Source: a virus
IMG/VR virus record: IMGVR_UViG_3300048912_000294
Coordinates: 1-34,839 of that record
Strand: one strand, 5' to 3'
Length of the DNA stretch: 34,839 nt
In this document: positions 20,300-26,627 of the stretch, in pieces
Position numbering within the stretch: the stretch's first letter is position 1
Layout of the letters: each line of letters opens with the position of its first letter
Translations under genes and position numbers: made by a program
Notes under the pieces: model-generated
What the model saw: the letters and a program-made list of their open reading frames with translations, nothing else
What the model was told of the DNA's origin: nothing
Database searches by the model: none

Positions 20300-20330
20300 A
20301 AGGGTCTCCATCGCTCTGATGGAGACCCTT
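20300..20330. promoter_or_regulatory. 13-bp perfect dyad overlapping -10 and start region of the leftward promoter
   Basis: AAGGGTCTCCATC (20300-20312) and GATGGAGACCCTT (20318-20330) are exact reverse complements around GCTCT. The right arm covers part of the predicted -10 (20328-20333) and the transcription start near 20321, so a complete RNA hairpin would not form from this promoter. A DNA operator is therefore the better reading. If transcription starts further upstream, the same sequence would form a hairpin hiding the ribosome-binding site. Confidence 0.65.
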
Positions 20331-20356
20331 ATGCCCTATAGCCCGCAGCTCGTAAA
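20328..20356 (-). promoter_or_regulatory. Sigma70-type promoter, leftward
   Basis: Read leftward, TTTACG (20356-20351) and CATAAG (20333-20328) are 17 bases apart. The upstream word CTTTTCCCCATTTACG and the word ATAAGGGTC match the rightward promoter at 9153-9181 almost base for base, so the two are probably controlled alike. It drives the three small genes at 19167-20296. Confidence 0.7.
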
Positions 20357-20361
20357 TGGGG

Positions 20362-20384
20362 AAAAGTGGCCTTGGCCGCTTTTT
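20362..20384. terminator. Weak bidirectional terminator-like hairpin
   Basis: AAAAGTGGCC (20362-20371) faces GGCCGCTTTT (20374-20383) with a two-base centre. On the + strand one pair is G-U and TTTTTA follows. On the - strand there is one C-A mismatch, and the hairpin starts at the stop codon of the gene at 20383. It could end the leftward late transcript or stop rightward read-through from the early genes. Confidence 0.4.
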
Positions 20385-21849
20385 ATGCCCTCCAGCGGCC
20401 CCGCCACATGGTGACGATCGTCCGCGTCCCCTCCGGGTACTGGACGATGTGCGAGTGGCTCCACGAGCTCGGGCCCCGGTTGTAGCCGATCCGCATCCGC
20501 GTGCAGGTCCCGGCGACCCAGTTCCATAGGTGGATGCCGGCCGTGTGCTCGTGGCCCGTCGAGGCGGGGCGGCCCAGCTTGGCGAAGGCCCTGTGGTTCC
20601 CGCGGGCGCCGTTGTGGCCGAGGTGGCCGTGCTGGCCCAGCTCGACGCCGGCGACCACGAAGCTCTCGTCGGTGCGGAGGAACCTCGCCTTGGCCAGCCG
20701 CACGTAGTCGACCTCGTTGCGGACCCTGCGCGTGCACGCCCACTCGAAGACGTCCTCCTTGCCCCGCAGCAGCGCGAGCGTCGCCTCCAGGTAGAACTCC
20801 GCATTGACGGGGTCCTTCTTCCAATCGGCCTCCTTGATCCAGCGCTCCATCGCCTCGTGGTGGTTGGAGGGCACGATGACCGACTGGCACCACGACCGGT
20901 GCGCCCGATCGACCAGGAAGCGCACGACCTCGTCCACCTCGCCCTCGACGCTCTCGCCCTTGCTCCTCCACTTGCGGTAGGCCGCGATCGGGTCCTTCGC
21001 CTCGTGGTGGTTGCGGCTGCGGAAGTCGATGACGTCGTGGATCATCTGGTAGGACGGCCGGAGGACGTCCAGCATGCCTCCCTCGCCCCATGCCGTCTCC
21101 GCCACCGCCTCGTCGAGCACCCGGACGTGCACGTCGCCCCAGGTGACCGCCGAGACCTCACAGCCCTCCTGGACCTCGCCACCGACCACCCGCAGGTCGA
21201 GGTCGCGAACGACGCCCTCCTCGGTGGCCTGCAGCTGGCGGACGAACCACACGCCGTCGTCGCAGACCTCGACGAGGACCGCCCCGTAGCCGTGGTACTG
21301 CTCGGATAGGATGCCTATCCGCTTCTGGAGGTAGTTGCGCTGCGTGACCGTGCCGGTCGTGTAGTTGTGCTTCGTCCCCTCGTCGCCGAGCGAGCCGATG
21401 CCCGTCATGGCGAACTTGGCGTGGGGCACGATGTTGCTGTCGCGGCCGTTGTAGGCCTCCATCTGGCCCAGCGGGTTCATCGAGGTGGGGAGGATGTTGA
21501 GCTCGCCGCACCAGACGAGGTGCGGGGCCAGCTCGACGCGCTCGTCGCAGATGTGCTCGACCACCTGTGGGTCGTACCAGACCTCGGTCTCGGTGTCGAC
21601 CTCGGAGCCGCGCTTGACGGCCTTCTGCCCGAAGGCGGACTTGTTGTAGGTGTAGGTCCCGACGAGGAGCTCGGCGCCGTAGTGGCTGGCCAGCGCCAGG
21701 AGGTTGACCCAGAGGTCCTCATGGACCCGGGTGTTGTTCTGGGCGGAGGTGAGGATGTACCTCTTCACATCGCCGGATGCGGGAAGGGCGCGGACCTGAC
21801 GGCCGCGCCCGCTTATGGTGCCCTTCACCTTTACGACGTCAGAGGCCAT
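20383..21849 (-). CDS. Metallophosphoesterase-like phage protein, resembling T5 A1 DNA-transfer protein
   Basis: The 488-residue product starts with a region (KRYILTSAQNNTRVHEDLWV, then HYGAELLVGTYTYNK) that I associate with A1-type proteins of T5-like and other phages. Later it has His-rich phosphoesterase-like motifs: VPSNHHEAM near residue 325, GQHGHLGHNGARGN near 406 and TGHEHTAGIHLWNWV near 432, matching the Asn-His-Glu, Gly-Asn and Gly-His-x-His blocks. A1 of T5 acts in the second step of DNA entry and host DNA breakdown. Whether this homologue does the same is not known. It sits after the lysis genes and so is probably expressed late. ATG 21849 overlaps the preceding gene by 11 bases. 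The A1 link rests on memory of family patterns, not on a search. Confidence 0.6.
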   Translation of the reverse strand: MASDVVKVKGTISGRGRQVRALPASGDVKRYILTSAQNNTRVHEDLWVNLLALASHYGAELLVGTYTYNKSAFGQKAVKRGSEVDTETEVWYDPQVVEHICDERVELAPHLVWCGELNILPTSMNPLGQMEAYNGRDSNIVPHAKFAMTGIGSLGDEGTKHNYTTGTVTQRNYLQKRIGILSEQYHGYGAVLVEVCDDGVWFVRQLQATEEGVVRDLDLRVVGGEVQEGCEVSAVTWGDVHVRVLDEAVAETAWGEGGMLDVLRPSYQMIHDVIDFRSRNHHEAKDPIAAYRKWRSKGESVEGEVDEVVRFLVDRAHRSWCQSVIVPSNHHEAMERWIKEADWKKDPVNAEFYLEATLALLRGKEDVFEWACTRRVRNEVDYVRLAKARFLRTDESFVVAGVELGQHGHLGHNGARGNHRAFAKLGRPASTGHEHTAGIHLWNWVAGTCTRMRIGYNRGPSSWSHSHIVQYPEGTRTIVTMWRGRWRA

Positions 21850-22132
21850 TGAGGTTCCTCTCCCTCGAGCGCGTGTCCAGGTCGTCTATCTTGCCCTCGA
21901 TGCGCATCATCGTCTGGGCCAGCGCGTCCTGCTTCTCCTCCATCCGTGCGAGCCGCTCGCGGATGACCGGCGCGCCGTTCTTCGTGAGGTCGTCGACCCG
22001 CACCTCAACCTGGTCGATCTGGGCATCCGCCCTGACCATCGAGGCGCCGCCTATCATCAGGGCGAACAGGATCGGCCAGAAGACCTGGAGGAGCTTGGCG
22101 CTCCGGGGGATGTCGTTGCTCGGGTCGCTCAT
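21839..22132 (-). CDS. Membrane-anchored coiled-coil protein in lysis region, 97 aa
   Basis: The start is ATG 22132. Residues 12-33 form one hydrophobic helix (KLLQVFWPILFALMIGGASM), followed by a charged coiled-coil region (IDQVEVRVDDLTKNGAPVIR, ERLARMEEKQDALAQTMMRI, EGKIDDLDTRS). This layout of a short cytoplasmic start, one membrane pass and a coiled coil is that of many phage small membrane proteins beside spanins. It could be a second holin/antiholin component or a spanin accessory. No signal peptidase site is seen. The stop overlaps the start of the A1-like gene. Confidence 0.75.
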   Translation of the reverse strand: MSDPSNDIPRSAKLLQVFWPILFALMIGGASMVRADAQIDQVEVRVDDLTKNGAPVIRERLARMEEKQDALAQTMMRIEGKIDDLDTRSRERNLNGL

Positions 22133-22153
22133 TCTTCGTCTCCGTCGCGCCCG

Positions 22154-22444
22154 TCAGGGCGCCGTGCACTTCGCGAGGGCCTGGTCGGCCTTCTCGCCGT
22201 ATCCGCCCTCGCCGGCCCACTCGGCCAGCTTGGCGGTCAGCGCGTCCACCAGCCGCCCGCTGCTCTTGGGCAGGGGCCTGTCGAGGGGCTTCGGCCGCTC
22301 GGGCCGCTCCACAGGGCAGGGCCGCTGCACCTCCTTCACGACCTCCCTGTACTCGACCCTGATCCCCGGCTCGGGCCGAGGCCCGCAGCCGGGGAGGGCG
22401 AAGAACAGGAATGAGGCCATGGCCAAAGTCGGTACGATCCGCAT
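22154..22444 (-). CDS. o-spanin (Rz1-like outer-membrane lipoprotein)
   Basis: ATG 22444 overlaps the stop of the Rz-like gene (TGATG). The 96-residue product begins with a lipoprotein signal (MRIVPTLAMASFLFFALPGC; lipobox LPGC, Cys20), followed by a Pro-rich segment (CPVERPERPKPLDRPLPKSS), the hallmark of o-spanins. The C-terminal 35 residues are helical (LVDALTAKLAEWAGEGGYGE). Paired with the membrane-anchored partner encoded just upstream it would fuse inner and outer membranes at lysis. The frame continues upstream inside the partner gene, but only as a shadow. Confidence 0.88.
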   Translation of the reverse strand: MRIVPTLAMASFLFFALPGCGPRPEPGIRVEYREVVKEVQRPCPVERPERPKPLDRPLPKSSGRLVDALTAKLAEWAGEGGYGEKADQALAKCTAP

Positions 22445-22848
22445 CAGAGCTTCTCCAGCATCTTGAGCGCCGCGGGCGAGGGCTCGCAGCTGTCCGCGCC
22501 CTTCGACTCCTGCACGAGGACGTCGATCTGGGCCTTCGTGCCCCTCCAGCGCTCGGCCGATCGGGCCTGGTCGGCCGCCGCGGCGAGCCGGACCTCTTCG
22601 AGCTTTCGGGCGCTCTCCTCGGCTCTGGCGTTGGCCGCGTCGAGGTGCCCCTGGCAGGCCTGCAGGCTGGCGTTCGTGATGCCCGTCCTGAGCTCGGCCG
22701 TCTGGGCCTTGTAGCGGGCGGTCTCGAGGCTGCCGCTCAGCGACCACGCGTAGAGGCCGAGGCCGAGGATCGGGAGCACGTACCAGAAGCGCCCGAGGAG
22801 GCCGAGGCCTCCCTTAAGCGCCGGGATTGCTAGGATCGGTAGGGGCAT
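22444..22848 (-). CDS. i-spanin (Rz-like)
   Basis: The 134-residue product has a short start, one membrane helix at residues 15-36 (LLGRFWYVLPILGLGLYAWS) and a long periplasmic coiled coil (ETARYKAQTAELRTGITNAS, ARAEESARKLEEVRLAAAAD). The end is ADSCEPSPAALKMLEKL. This is the classical i-spanin plan, and its partner o-spanin overlaps its stop codon. The start ATG 22848 lies 35 bases inside the end of the holin-like gene. Together these genes complete the Gram-negative lysis cassette. Confidence 0.87.
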   Translation of the reverse strand: MPLPILAIPALKGGLGLLGRFWYVLPILGLGLYAWSLSGSLETARYKAQTAELRTGITNASLQACQGHLDAANARAEESARKLEEVRLAAAADQARSAERWRGTKAQIDVLVQESKGADSCEPSPAALKMLEKL

Positions 22849-23059
22849 CTGATCCCTCCTGCTTCTGCCTGAAGTGGAGCCAGCCTGCCGCGCCGGCGAA
22901 GAGTGCCGCGGCGCCGGAGCCGACGGCGATCGGGTCGAACCCCGTGACGAAGAACACGCCGGCCCAGAAGCACCCGATGGAGAACAGGATGCTCACCCTC
23001 GTGATGTCCAGGGCGTGGTTGCCCTTCGTGTACAGCAGGTCCTGGAGGAGCTTCTTCAT
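22814..23059 (-). CDS. Holin-like membrane protein, 81 aa
   Basis: ATG 23059 overlaps the endolysin stop. Two hydrophobic helices are predicted (ISILFSIGCFWAGVFFV-like segment around residues 22-40, and IAVGSGAAALFAGAAGWLHF at 44-63), with a charged start (MKKLLQDLLYTKGNH) and a polar tail (RQKQEGSDAPTDPSNPGA). Size, two membrane passes and position between endolysin and spanins fit a class II holin. It would make the inner-membrane lesion that frees the endolysin. Assigned by topology and context only. Confidence 0.72.
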   Translation of the reverse strand: MKKLLQDLLYTKGNHALDITRVSILFSIGCFWAGVFFVTGFDPIAVGSGAAALFAGAAGWLHFRQKQEGSDAPTDPSNPGA

Positions 23060-23490
23060 CAGACGCCCCAGAGCTCGAAGTGCGGGCTGTCGGTCTCGCC
23101 GCGCTCGCGGGGCTTACCGTCGCGGTCCCAGTCCGCGCCCCAGCGGATGCCTACACCCAGCTCCTTGGCCGCGGCGAGCATGGCCTTGGCCACCCGATCG
23201 AAGTTCTTGAGGTCCTTCCAGTCGTACGGCGCGGGGAGCAGGTCCACCGCGTGGCCGTAGCCGGTCTTGGGGTTCTTGAAGTGGTTGGAGTTGAGCGTCC
23301 AGGTGACGACGTTCCCCGGCTTGGTGCGGCCCTGCGCGTACAGCTCGCGCTGGCGCTCCGGCGTCCGGACACCCTCGATGACCCTGAAGTCAACCTCGGA
23401 CAGCTGGATGGCGCGCTCTACGACTGCGACCATCTTCGGATGGACGCCGGCGAGCTTTGCTCGGCTCGACTGCCCCAGTGCGAAGGTCAT
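23059..23490 (-). CDS. Endolysin, M15-type L-Ala-D-Glu/D-Ala carboxypeptidase
   Basis: The 143-residue product has the M15 (VanY/phage T5 endolysin-like) order: HPKMVAVVERAIQLSEVDFR, VIEGVRTPERQRELYAQGRT, SNHFKNPKTGYGHAVDLLP, then RWGADWDRDG and DSPHFEL. The zinc ligands are His80, Asp83 and His137. Such enzymes cut the peptide cross-link of peptidoglycan. There is no signal sequence, in line with release by a holin encoded next. The gene is the first behind the terminator at 23515-23560, with GGAG upstream of ATG 23490. TTTACA lies upstream, but no good -10 was found at the right distance. Confidence 0.92.
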   Translation of the reverse strand: MTFALGQSSRAKLAGVHPKMVAVVERAIQLSEVDFRVIEGVRTPERQRELYAQGRTKPGNVVTWTLNSNHFKNPKTGYGHAVDLLPAPYDWKDLKNFDRVAKAMLAAAKELGVGIRWGADWDRDGKPRERGETDSPHFELWGV

Positions 23491-23514
23491 TTGGAGTTAC
23501 TCCGTTCGGATGTA

Positions 23515-23560
23515 AAGAAAAAGCCCGCCTCCACGACTGCCGTGGAGGCGGGCTCTTTTA
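23515..23560 (-). terminator. Rho-independent terminator between tail and lysis genes
   Basis: A perfect 14-bp stem, AGCCCGCCTCCACG (23522-23535) with CGTGGAGGCGGGCT (23541-23554), has the five-base loop ACTGC. Read leftward it is followed by TTTTTCTTT. Read rightward it is followed by CTTTTA, so it may work in both directions. It separates the gene at 23584 from the endolysin. Confidence 0.9.
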
Positions 23561-23583
23561 GACCGTCGCTGCGGGCGCAGCGA

Positions 23584-23868
23584 TCAGCTGGCGGCGAGCT
23601 TCGCCGCCACCAGCAGCCCCTGCACCGAGTTCTGGTGCGCCTCCACCGAGGAGGCCACGTTGCCGGCGAAGGTGCGGAGCTGCGGGTCTCCGGCCCGCTC
23701 GGCGTAGAGCTTCAGCCGCAGGAAGCGCTCGTCGGCCGCTATCCCGGACAGGATGTCGAGTACGTCCTGCGCCTCCTGGGCCCCGGCGGTGGCCAGCGCC
23801 TTGGCCATCTGCGCGCGGCCCTCGGGGGTTGCGGCCAGCGCCGCGAGGTCGGTGGGTGTGTCTGCCAT
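23584..23868 (-). CDS. Phage hypothetical protein, 94 aa
   Basis: ATG 23868 has GGAAGGA upstream and is preferred over ATGs further up that overlap the previous gene. The product is helical and Ala-rich (DLAALAATPEGRAQMAKALA, TAGAQEAQDVLDILSGIAAD), with a second half RFLRLKLYAERAGDPQLRTF and VEAHQNSVQGLLVAAKLAAS. It has no membrane segment. The gene is the last before the terminator, downstream of the tail-fibre genes. A virion or chaperone role is possible but not shown. Confidence 0.75.
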   Translation of the reverse strand: MADTPTDLAALAATPEGRAQMAKALATAGAQEAQDVLDILSGIAADERFLRLKLYAERAGDPQLRTFAGNVASSVEAHQNSVQGLLVAAKLAAS

Positions 23869-23890
23869 CGTCGTGTTCCTTCCTTCTTGG

Positions 23891-24391
23891 TCAGTCGTCG
23901 TCATCGCCGGACGGCAGCGCCTGCACGTCCTCCATCTTCTCGAGTATGGCGTCCACGTCGTCCTCGACGTAGAACGCCACGGGCTGGCCGGCCTGGGACC
24001 GGAGGCTGGTGGTGACCAGCGCCACTGGCTCCGGCTCGTCGCCCTCATTCGCCTTGAGGTCCACCTCCTGGACCGTCGCCACGCTGGAGGTCGCCACCGA
24101 CACGCGGCGGCCCTTGCGCCCGCGGAGCTCCATGCGGACCTGCCCGTCGCCGATCTGGCCGACCAGCCAGCCGAACTTGTCCTTGAGGACGGTCGAGAGG
24201 ACCGCGCCGTTGCCGTGCATGTCGAGCCACACGACGGCGGCGCTGCCCTCGAAGGCCTCGAGCCCCTTGAGCTGGCGCACCTCCGCCTCGGTCAGCGTCT
24301 CGATCGCCTTGATGGCGTGGCCCGGGACGAGCAGCCGCTTGCCTATCGCCTGCGTCAGCTTGACGTGGCGGGCCTGCTGCGGTGGGATCAT
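23891..24391 (-). CDS. Phage hypothetical protein, 166 aa
   Basis: ATG 24391 has AAGGAG (spacing six) and is preferred over ATG 24427. The product opens with IPPQQARHVKLTQAIGKRLL. The middle is strand-rich (SAAVVWLDMHGNGAVLSTVL, KDKFGWLVGQIGDGQVRMEL, RGRKGRRVSVATSSVATVQE) and the tail is very acidic (ALPSGDDDD). No known domain is recognised. A possible promoter (24406-24435) lies just upstream, so this gene and the next may be transcribed on their own as well as from the tail operon. Confidence 0.75.
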   Translation of the reverse strand: MIPPQQARHVKLTQAIGKRLLVPGHAIKAIETLTEAEVRQLKGLEAFEGSAAVVWLDMHGNGAVLSTVLKDKFGWLVGQIGDGQVRMELRGRKGRRVSVATSSVATVQEVDLKANEGDEPEPVALVTTSLRSQAGQPVAFYVEDDVDAILEKMEDVQALPSGDDDD

Positions 24392-24405
24392 GCTGTGCTC
24401 CTTGC

Positions 24406-24435
24406 AATATGGTTGCGTCCCCGGCATCTAGCCAA
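24406..24435 (-). promoter_or_regulatory. Possible leftward sigma70 promoter
   Basis: Read leftward, TTGGCT (24435-24430) and CATATT (24411-24406) are 18 bases apart, each matching four of six consensus positions. It lies in the 71-base gap before ATG 24391. It does not share the flanking words of the promoters at 9153 and 20328, so it is weaker evidence. Confidence 0.35.
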
Positions 24436-24462
24436 GGGGAGGAGCGGGGCGGACCCTCGAGC

Positions 24463-24747
24463 TCAGTCGTCGAGGCCGCGGTAGCTGAGGTATGCGCGGC
24501 GGCAGTGGTCCGGGCCGTCGCCGAGCAGCCGCGCGAGGAAGTCTATGGTGCCGGCCGCGCGAAGCCCCCACCTGTGCCCATTGTGGGCGGCCCTGCCGAC
24601 GTACGAGCTTATCATCTGCCTGCCGCTCGGCCTGTCGGCGAGGCCGACGACGTAGAGCGGCGCCAGCCAGACCGTGCAGGCCAGGATGTCGAGCGCCTTG
24701 AGCAGGGCCCAGCACGAGGCCCAGAGCCGCTCGACCACCGGGGTCAC
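24463..24747 (-). CDS. Small membrane-associated phage protein, 94 aa
   Basis: GTG 24747 overlaps the stop of the lipoprotein gene (GTGA). Residues 10-36 are hydrophobic (ASCWALLKALDILACTVWLA, PLYVVGL), giving one membrane helix. The rest is basic (RAAHNGHRWGLRAAGTIDFL, ARLLGDGPDHCRRAYLSYRG). The family is not recognised. Coupling to a lipoprotein with an HEXXH site suggests that the two act together at the envelope, for example in exclusion or lysis, but this is inference only. Confidence 0.7.
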   Translation of the reverse strand: MTPVVERLWASCWALLKALDILACTVWLAPLYVVGLADRPSGRQMISSYVGRAAHNGHRWGLRAAGTIDFLARLLGDGPDHCRRAYLSYRGLDD

Positions 24748-25073
24748 GAGTGGAAATTCCCGAAGCGGCAGTGCATGATCTCGTGCCCGACGAGCTCGGG
24801 GCGGTAGCGCTTGGTCGGCGTCAGCATGTGGATGGTGCACCGGTTGGAGCGGGGGTCGAGCGCCGAGAAGGCGAGCGTCGTGTCGACCCGCCCGTAGGGC
24901 AGGTTCAGGCGCTTGGCCTTCTCGAAGGTCCACCGGTTGGGGTAGTCGACGAAGGTGACCACCATCTCGGCATGGTCGTAGTCGGCCCGCTCCAGCCGGT
25001 ACCCGTCCAGCGCGTCGGGGGTCTGGCAGGCTGCCGTGAGGAGCAGCAGGGCCGCGGTGAGTGTGCGTCGCAT
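24744..25073 (-). CDS. Lipoprotein with HEXXH zinc-protease-like motif, 109 aa
   Basis: ATG 25073 follows AAGGGAGAACGACC. The N-terminus is a lipoprotein signal (MRRTLTAALLLLTAAC, lipobox Cys16). The mature part is small (FVDYPNRWTFEKAKRLNLPY, STIHML-like CTIHMLTPTKRYRPE) and ends in LVGHEIMHCRFGNFHS, where His97-Glu98-x-x-His101 is the metal-binding core of zinc metallopeptidases and the third ligand may be the terminal His108. It would be exported and lipid-anchored. It lies among tail-fibre and lysis genes. A role in superinfection exclusion or wall degradation is inference. The frame upstream of 25073 is a shadow. Confidence 0.75.
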   Translation of the reverse strand: MRRTLTAALLLLTAACQTPDALDGYRLERADYDHAEMVVTFVDYPNRWTFEKAKRLNLPYGRVDTTLAFSALDPRSNRCTIHMLTPTKRYRPELVGHEIMHCRFGNFHS

Positions 25074-25141
25074 GGTCGTTCTCCCTTTGAGGTTCCAGGT
25101 CGCAGCATGCCACAAGTGTCGGCGCTCGTATGCGGCCTTTC

Positions 25142-25927
25142 TCAGGGGACCTCCGTCTCCCACGTCACGGCGTCGATCGCGTCGAGGTCCTCGAGCCCGT
25201 CCACGTGGGCCTTCAGCGCCCACGATCGGGCGTAGACCGCCGCCAGGTGGCCGCTCACCTCCAGGCTGGCCTGCACGAACTGCGCAGGCGTGAAGGTCTC
25301 CAGCGTGTTGTCGGCCAGTCGGAACGGTATGTCCGGGTGGCTCTCGATCCCCACCGCCATGATGCCGGTGACGATCCCGCTGATGTTTATCTTGTCCTCA
25401 GGCTTGCTGTCGAAGGTGAAGCCCAGGGACGTAGGAGAAGTGGCCATGGCCACGGATCGGGCGGCGTTGATCTCGGCCTTCTTGGCGTCGCGGTGCTGTC
25501 CTAGGTCGACCGCCTCCAGGAGCATGGGCTCGCTGCGGTGCGGGCCGCCGAGGCTGACGACGTGCGTCCCCGCCGAGGTCGACGCCAGCTCGAACGAGCC
25601 ACCCTCCACGGAGTGCGCCTCGCCGTCGACGACCACGGTGCACGGGTCGGGCAGCCCCGATAGGACGGCCGCGTCCTCGCCGTCGGCCCTGATCCGCGCC
25701 TTGGACAGCGAGGGAGAGCAGGCGGCGCGGACGTGGCAGGCCTTGCCCTCGGACGCCGTGTCCATCCAGTAGTCGTGCGGCGCCAGCCTCTCGAGGATGG
25801 CCCAGTGCTGCTCGGAGGCCTCTATGGCCTCCAGGCCCGCATCGGACCACGGCCAGTCCAGCGTGTACTTCACCATGCCGGCGTCGTCGAAGGCATAGAT
25901 CGCCTTGGTGGTCATGTCGGTCGTCAT
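25142..25927 (-). CDS. Tail-fibre-associated protein with DUF4376-like C-terminus, 261 aa
   Basis: ATG 25927 overlaps the preceding stop (TGATG). The first 150 residues (KAIYAFDDAGMVKYTLDWPW, later VVVDGEAHSVEGGSFELAST) are strand-rich. Residues ~155-255 have the pattern of DUF4376: HRDAKKAEINAARSVAMATS, GFTFDSKPEDKINISGIVTG, FRLADNTLETFTPAQFVQAS, VYARSWALKAHVDGLED. This domain is common in phage tail-fibre and fibre-assembly proteins. The gene follows three small paralogous tail proteins and is coupled to the last of them, so it is probably a virion or assembly protein of the fibre. Confidence 0.78.
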   Translation of the reverse strand: MTTDMTTKAIYAFDDAGMVKYTLDWPWSDAGLEAIEASEQHWAILERLAPHDYWMDTASEGKACHVRAACSPSLSKARIRADGEDAAVLSGLPDPCTVVVDGEAHSVEGGSFELASTSAGTHVVSLGGPHRSEPMLLEAVDLGQHRDAKKAEINAARSVAMATSPTSLGFTFDSKPEDKINISGIVTGIMAVGIESHPDIPFRLADNTLETFTPAQFVQASLEVSGHLAAVYARSWALKAHVDGLEDLDAIDAVTWETEVP

Positions 25928-26280
25928 CAGTAGGCTCTCACGTTGAACAGGCTGACCCGGTACTGCAGCCCGGATATGAACTGGATGCGCGCGCACGTCA
26001 CGTTGCTCGCGTCGATCGTCGGAGGGGCTAGGCCGCCCGCGGTGCTGAACCCCTGCGCCCAGTCCAGCCCGGTGCGCTTGAACTGGTACACCATGACGGG
26101 GATAAAGCCTGGGTACGGGTACGCCACCGGGGTGTGGGTGGTGATGAGCGCCGTCCAGAATGGCTGGATGCCGAGGTTGTCCGTGTCGAAGGACAGGTTC
26201 TGGACCGCCGCGGTGTTCACGTCGAAGCCGGGCTTGGAGACCTTGAGGCCGGACGAGTTCATGAGGATGCGGTCGACCAT
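25927..26280 (-). CDS. Small tail/fibre protein, paralogue 3 of 3, 117 aa
   Basis: ATG 26280 overlaps the stop of the preceding paralogue (TGATG). It begins MVDRILMNSSGLKVSKPGFD, followed by VNTAAVQNLSFDTDN, the start shared with the two upstream genes. The rest differs: GIQPFWTALITTHTPVAYPY, a Pro/Gly/Tyr-rich stretch, then ARIQFISGLQYRVSLFNVRA. A conserved N-terminus with a variable strand-rich C-terminus fits virion decorations or receptor-binding subunits. The exact role is unknown. Confidence 0.78.
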   Translation of the reverse strand: MVDRILMNSSGLKVSKPGFDVNTAAVQNLSFDTDNLGIQPFWTALITTHTPVAYPYPGFIPVMVYQFKRTGLDWAQGFSTAGGLAPPTIDASNVTCARIQFISGLQYRVSLFNVRAY

Positions 26281-26627
26281 CAGCTGCCTATCTGCGTGAA
26301 CAGGTGCGCGTATATCGTGAAGGCCGAGGCGCTGTTGCCCTTGCGCGCCACGAACAGGGTGGAGGTGTTGACCCGTAGGACCCAGGTGGAGAGGGAGTGC
26401 CCCGGCCACACGACTATGGGCACCACCCCTAGGCCGTGCGTGATCGTGACCGACTGGTCCGTCCCTGCAGGGACTGTGATCGAGTAGGAGGCGCGCTTGC
26501 GGAGGATGCCAGACGACGTCGCGTCGAACAGCAGGTCCCCGACCGCCGCGGTGTCGACGTCGTACCCCGGCTTGGAGACCCTGAGGCCGTACCCGCTGCC
26601 CGTGTTGCCAAGTATGACCCTGTCCAT
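26280..26627 (-). CDS. Small tail/fibre protein, paralogue 2 of 3, 115 aa
   Basis: ATG 26627 overlaps the preceding stop (TGATG); the frame reaching to 26672 is a shadow. It begins MDRVILGNTGSGYGLRVSKP and continues YDVDTAAVGDLLFDATSSG, matching the neighbours. The C-terminus is beta-rich (ASYSITVPAGTDQSVTITHG, VVWPGHSLSTWVLRVNTSTL). It is predicted to be a virion protein near the tail fibre. The adjacent paralogues and tight overlaps point to local duplication. Confidence 0.78.
   Translation of the reverse strand: MDRVILGNTGSGYGLRVSKPGYDVDTAAVGDLLFDATSSGILRKRASYSITVPAGTDQSVTITHGLGVVPIVVWPGHSLSTWVLRVNTSTLFVARKGNSASAFTIYAHLFTQIGS

Noticed and set aside
23485-23515. Promoter before the endolysin (TTTACA read leftward)
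   Set aside because: At 16-18 bases spacing there is no acceptable -10; the only candidate overlaps the start codon.
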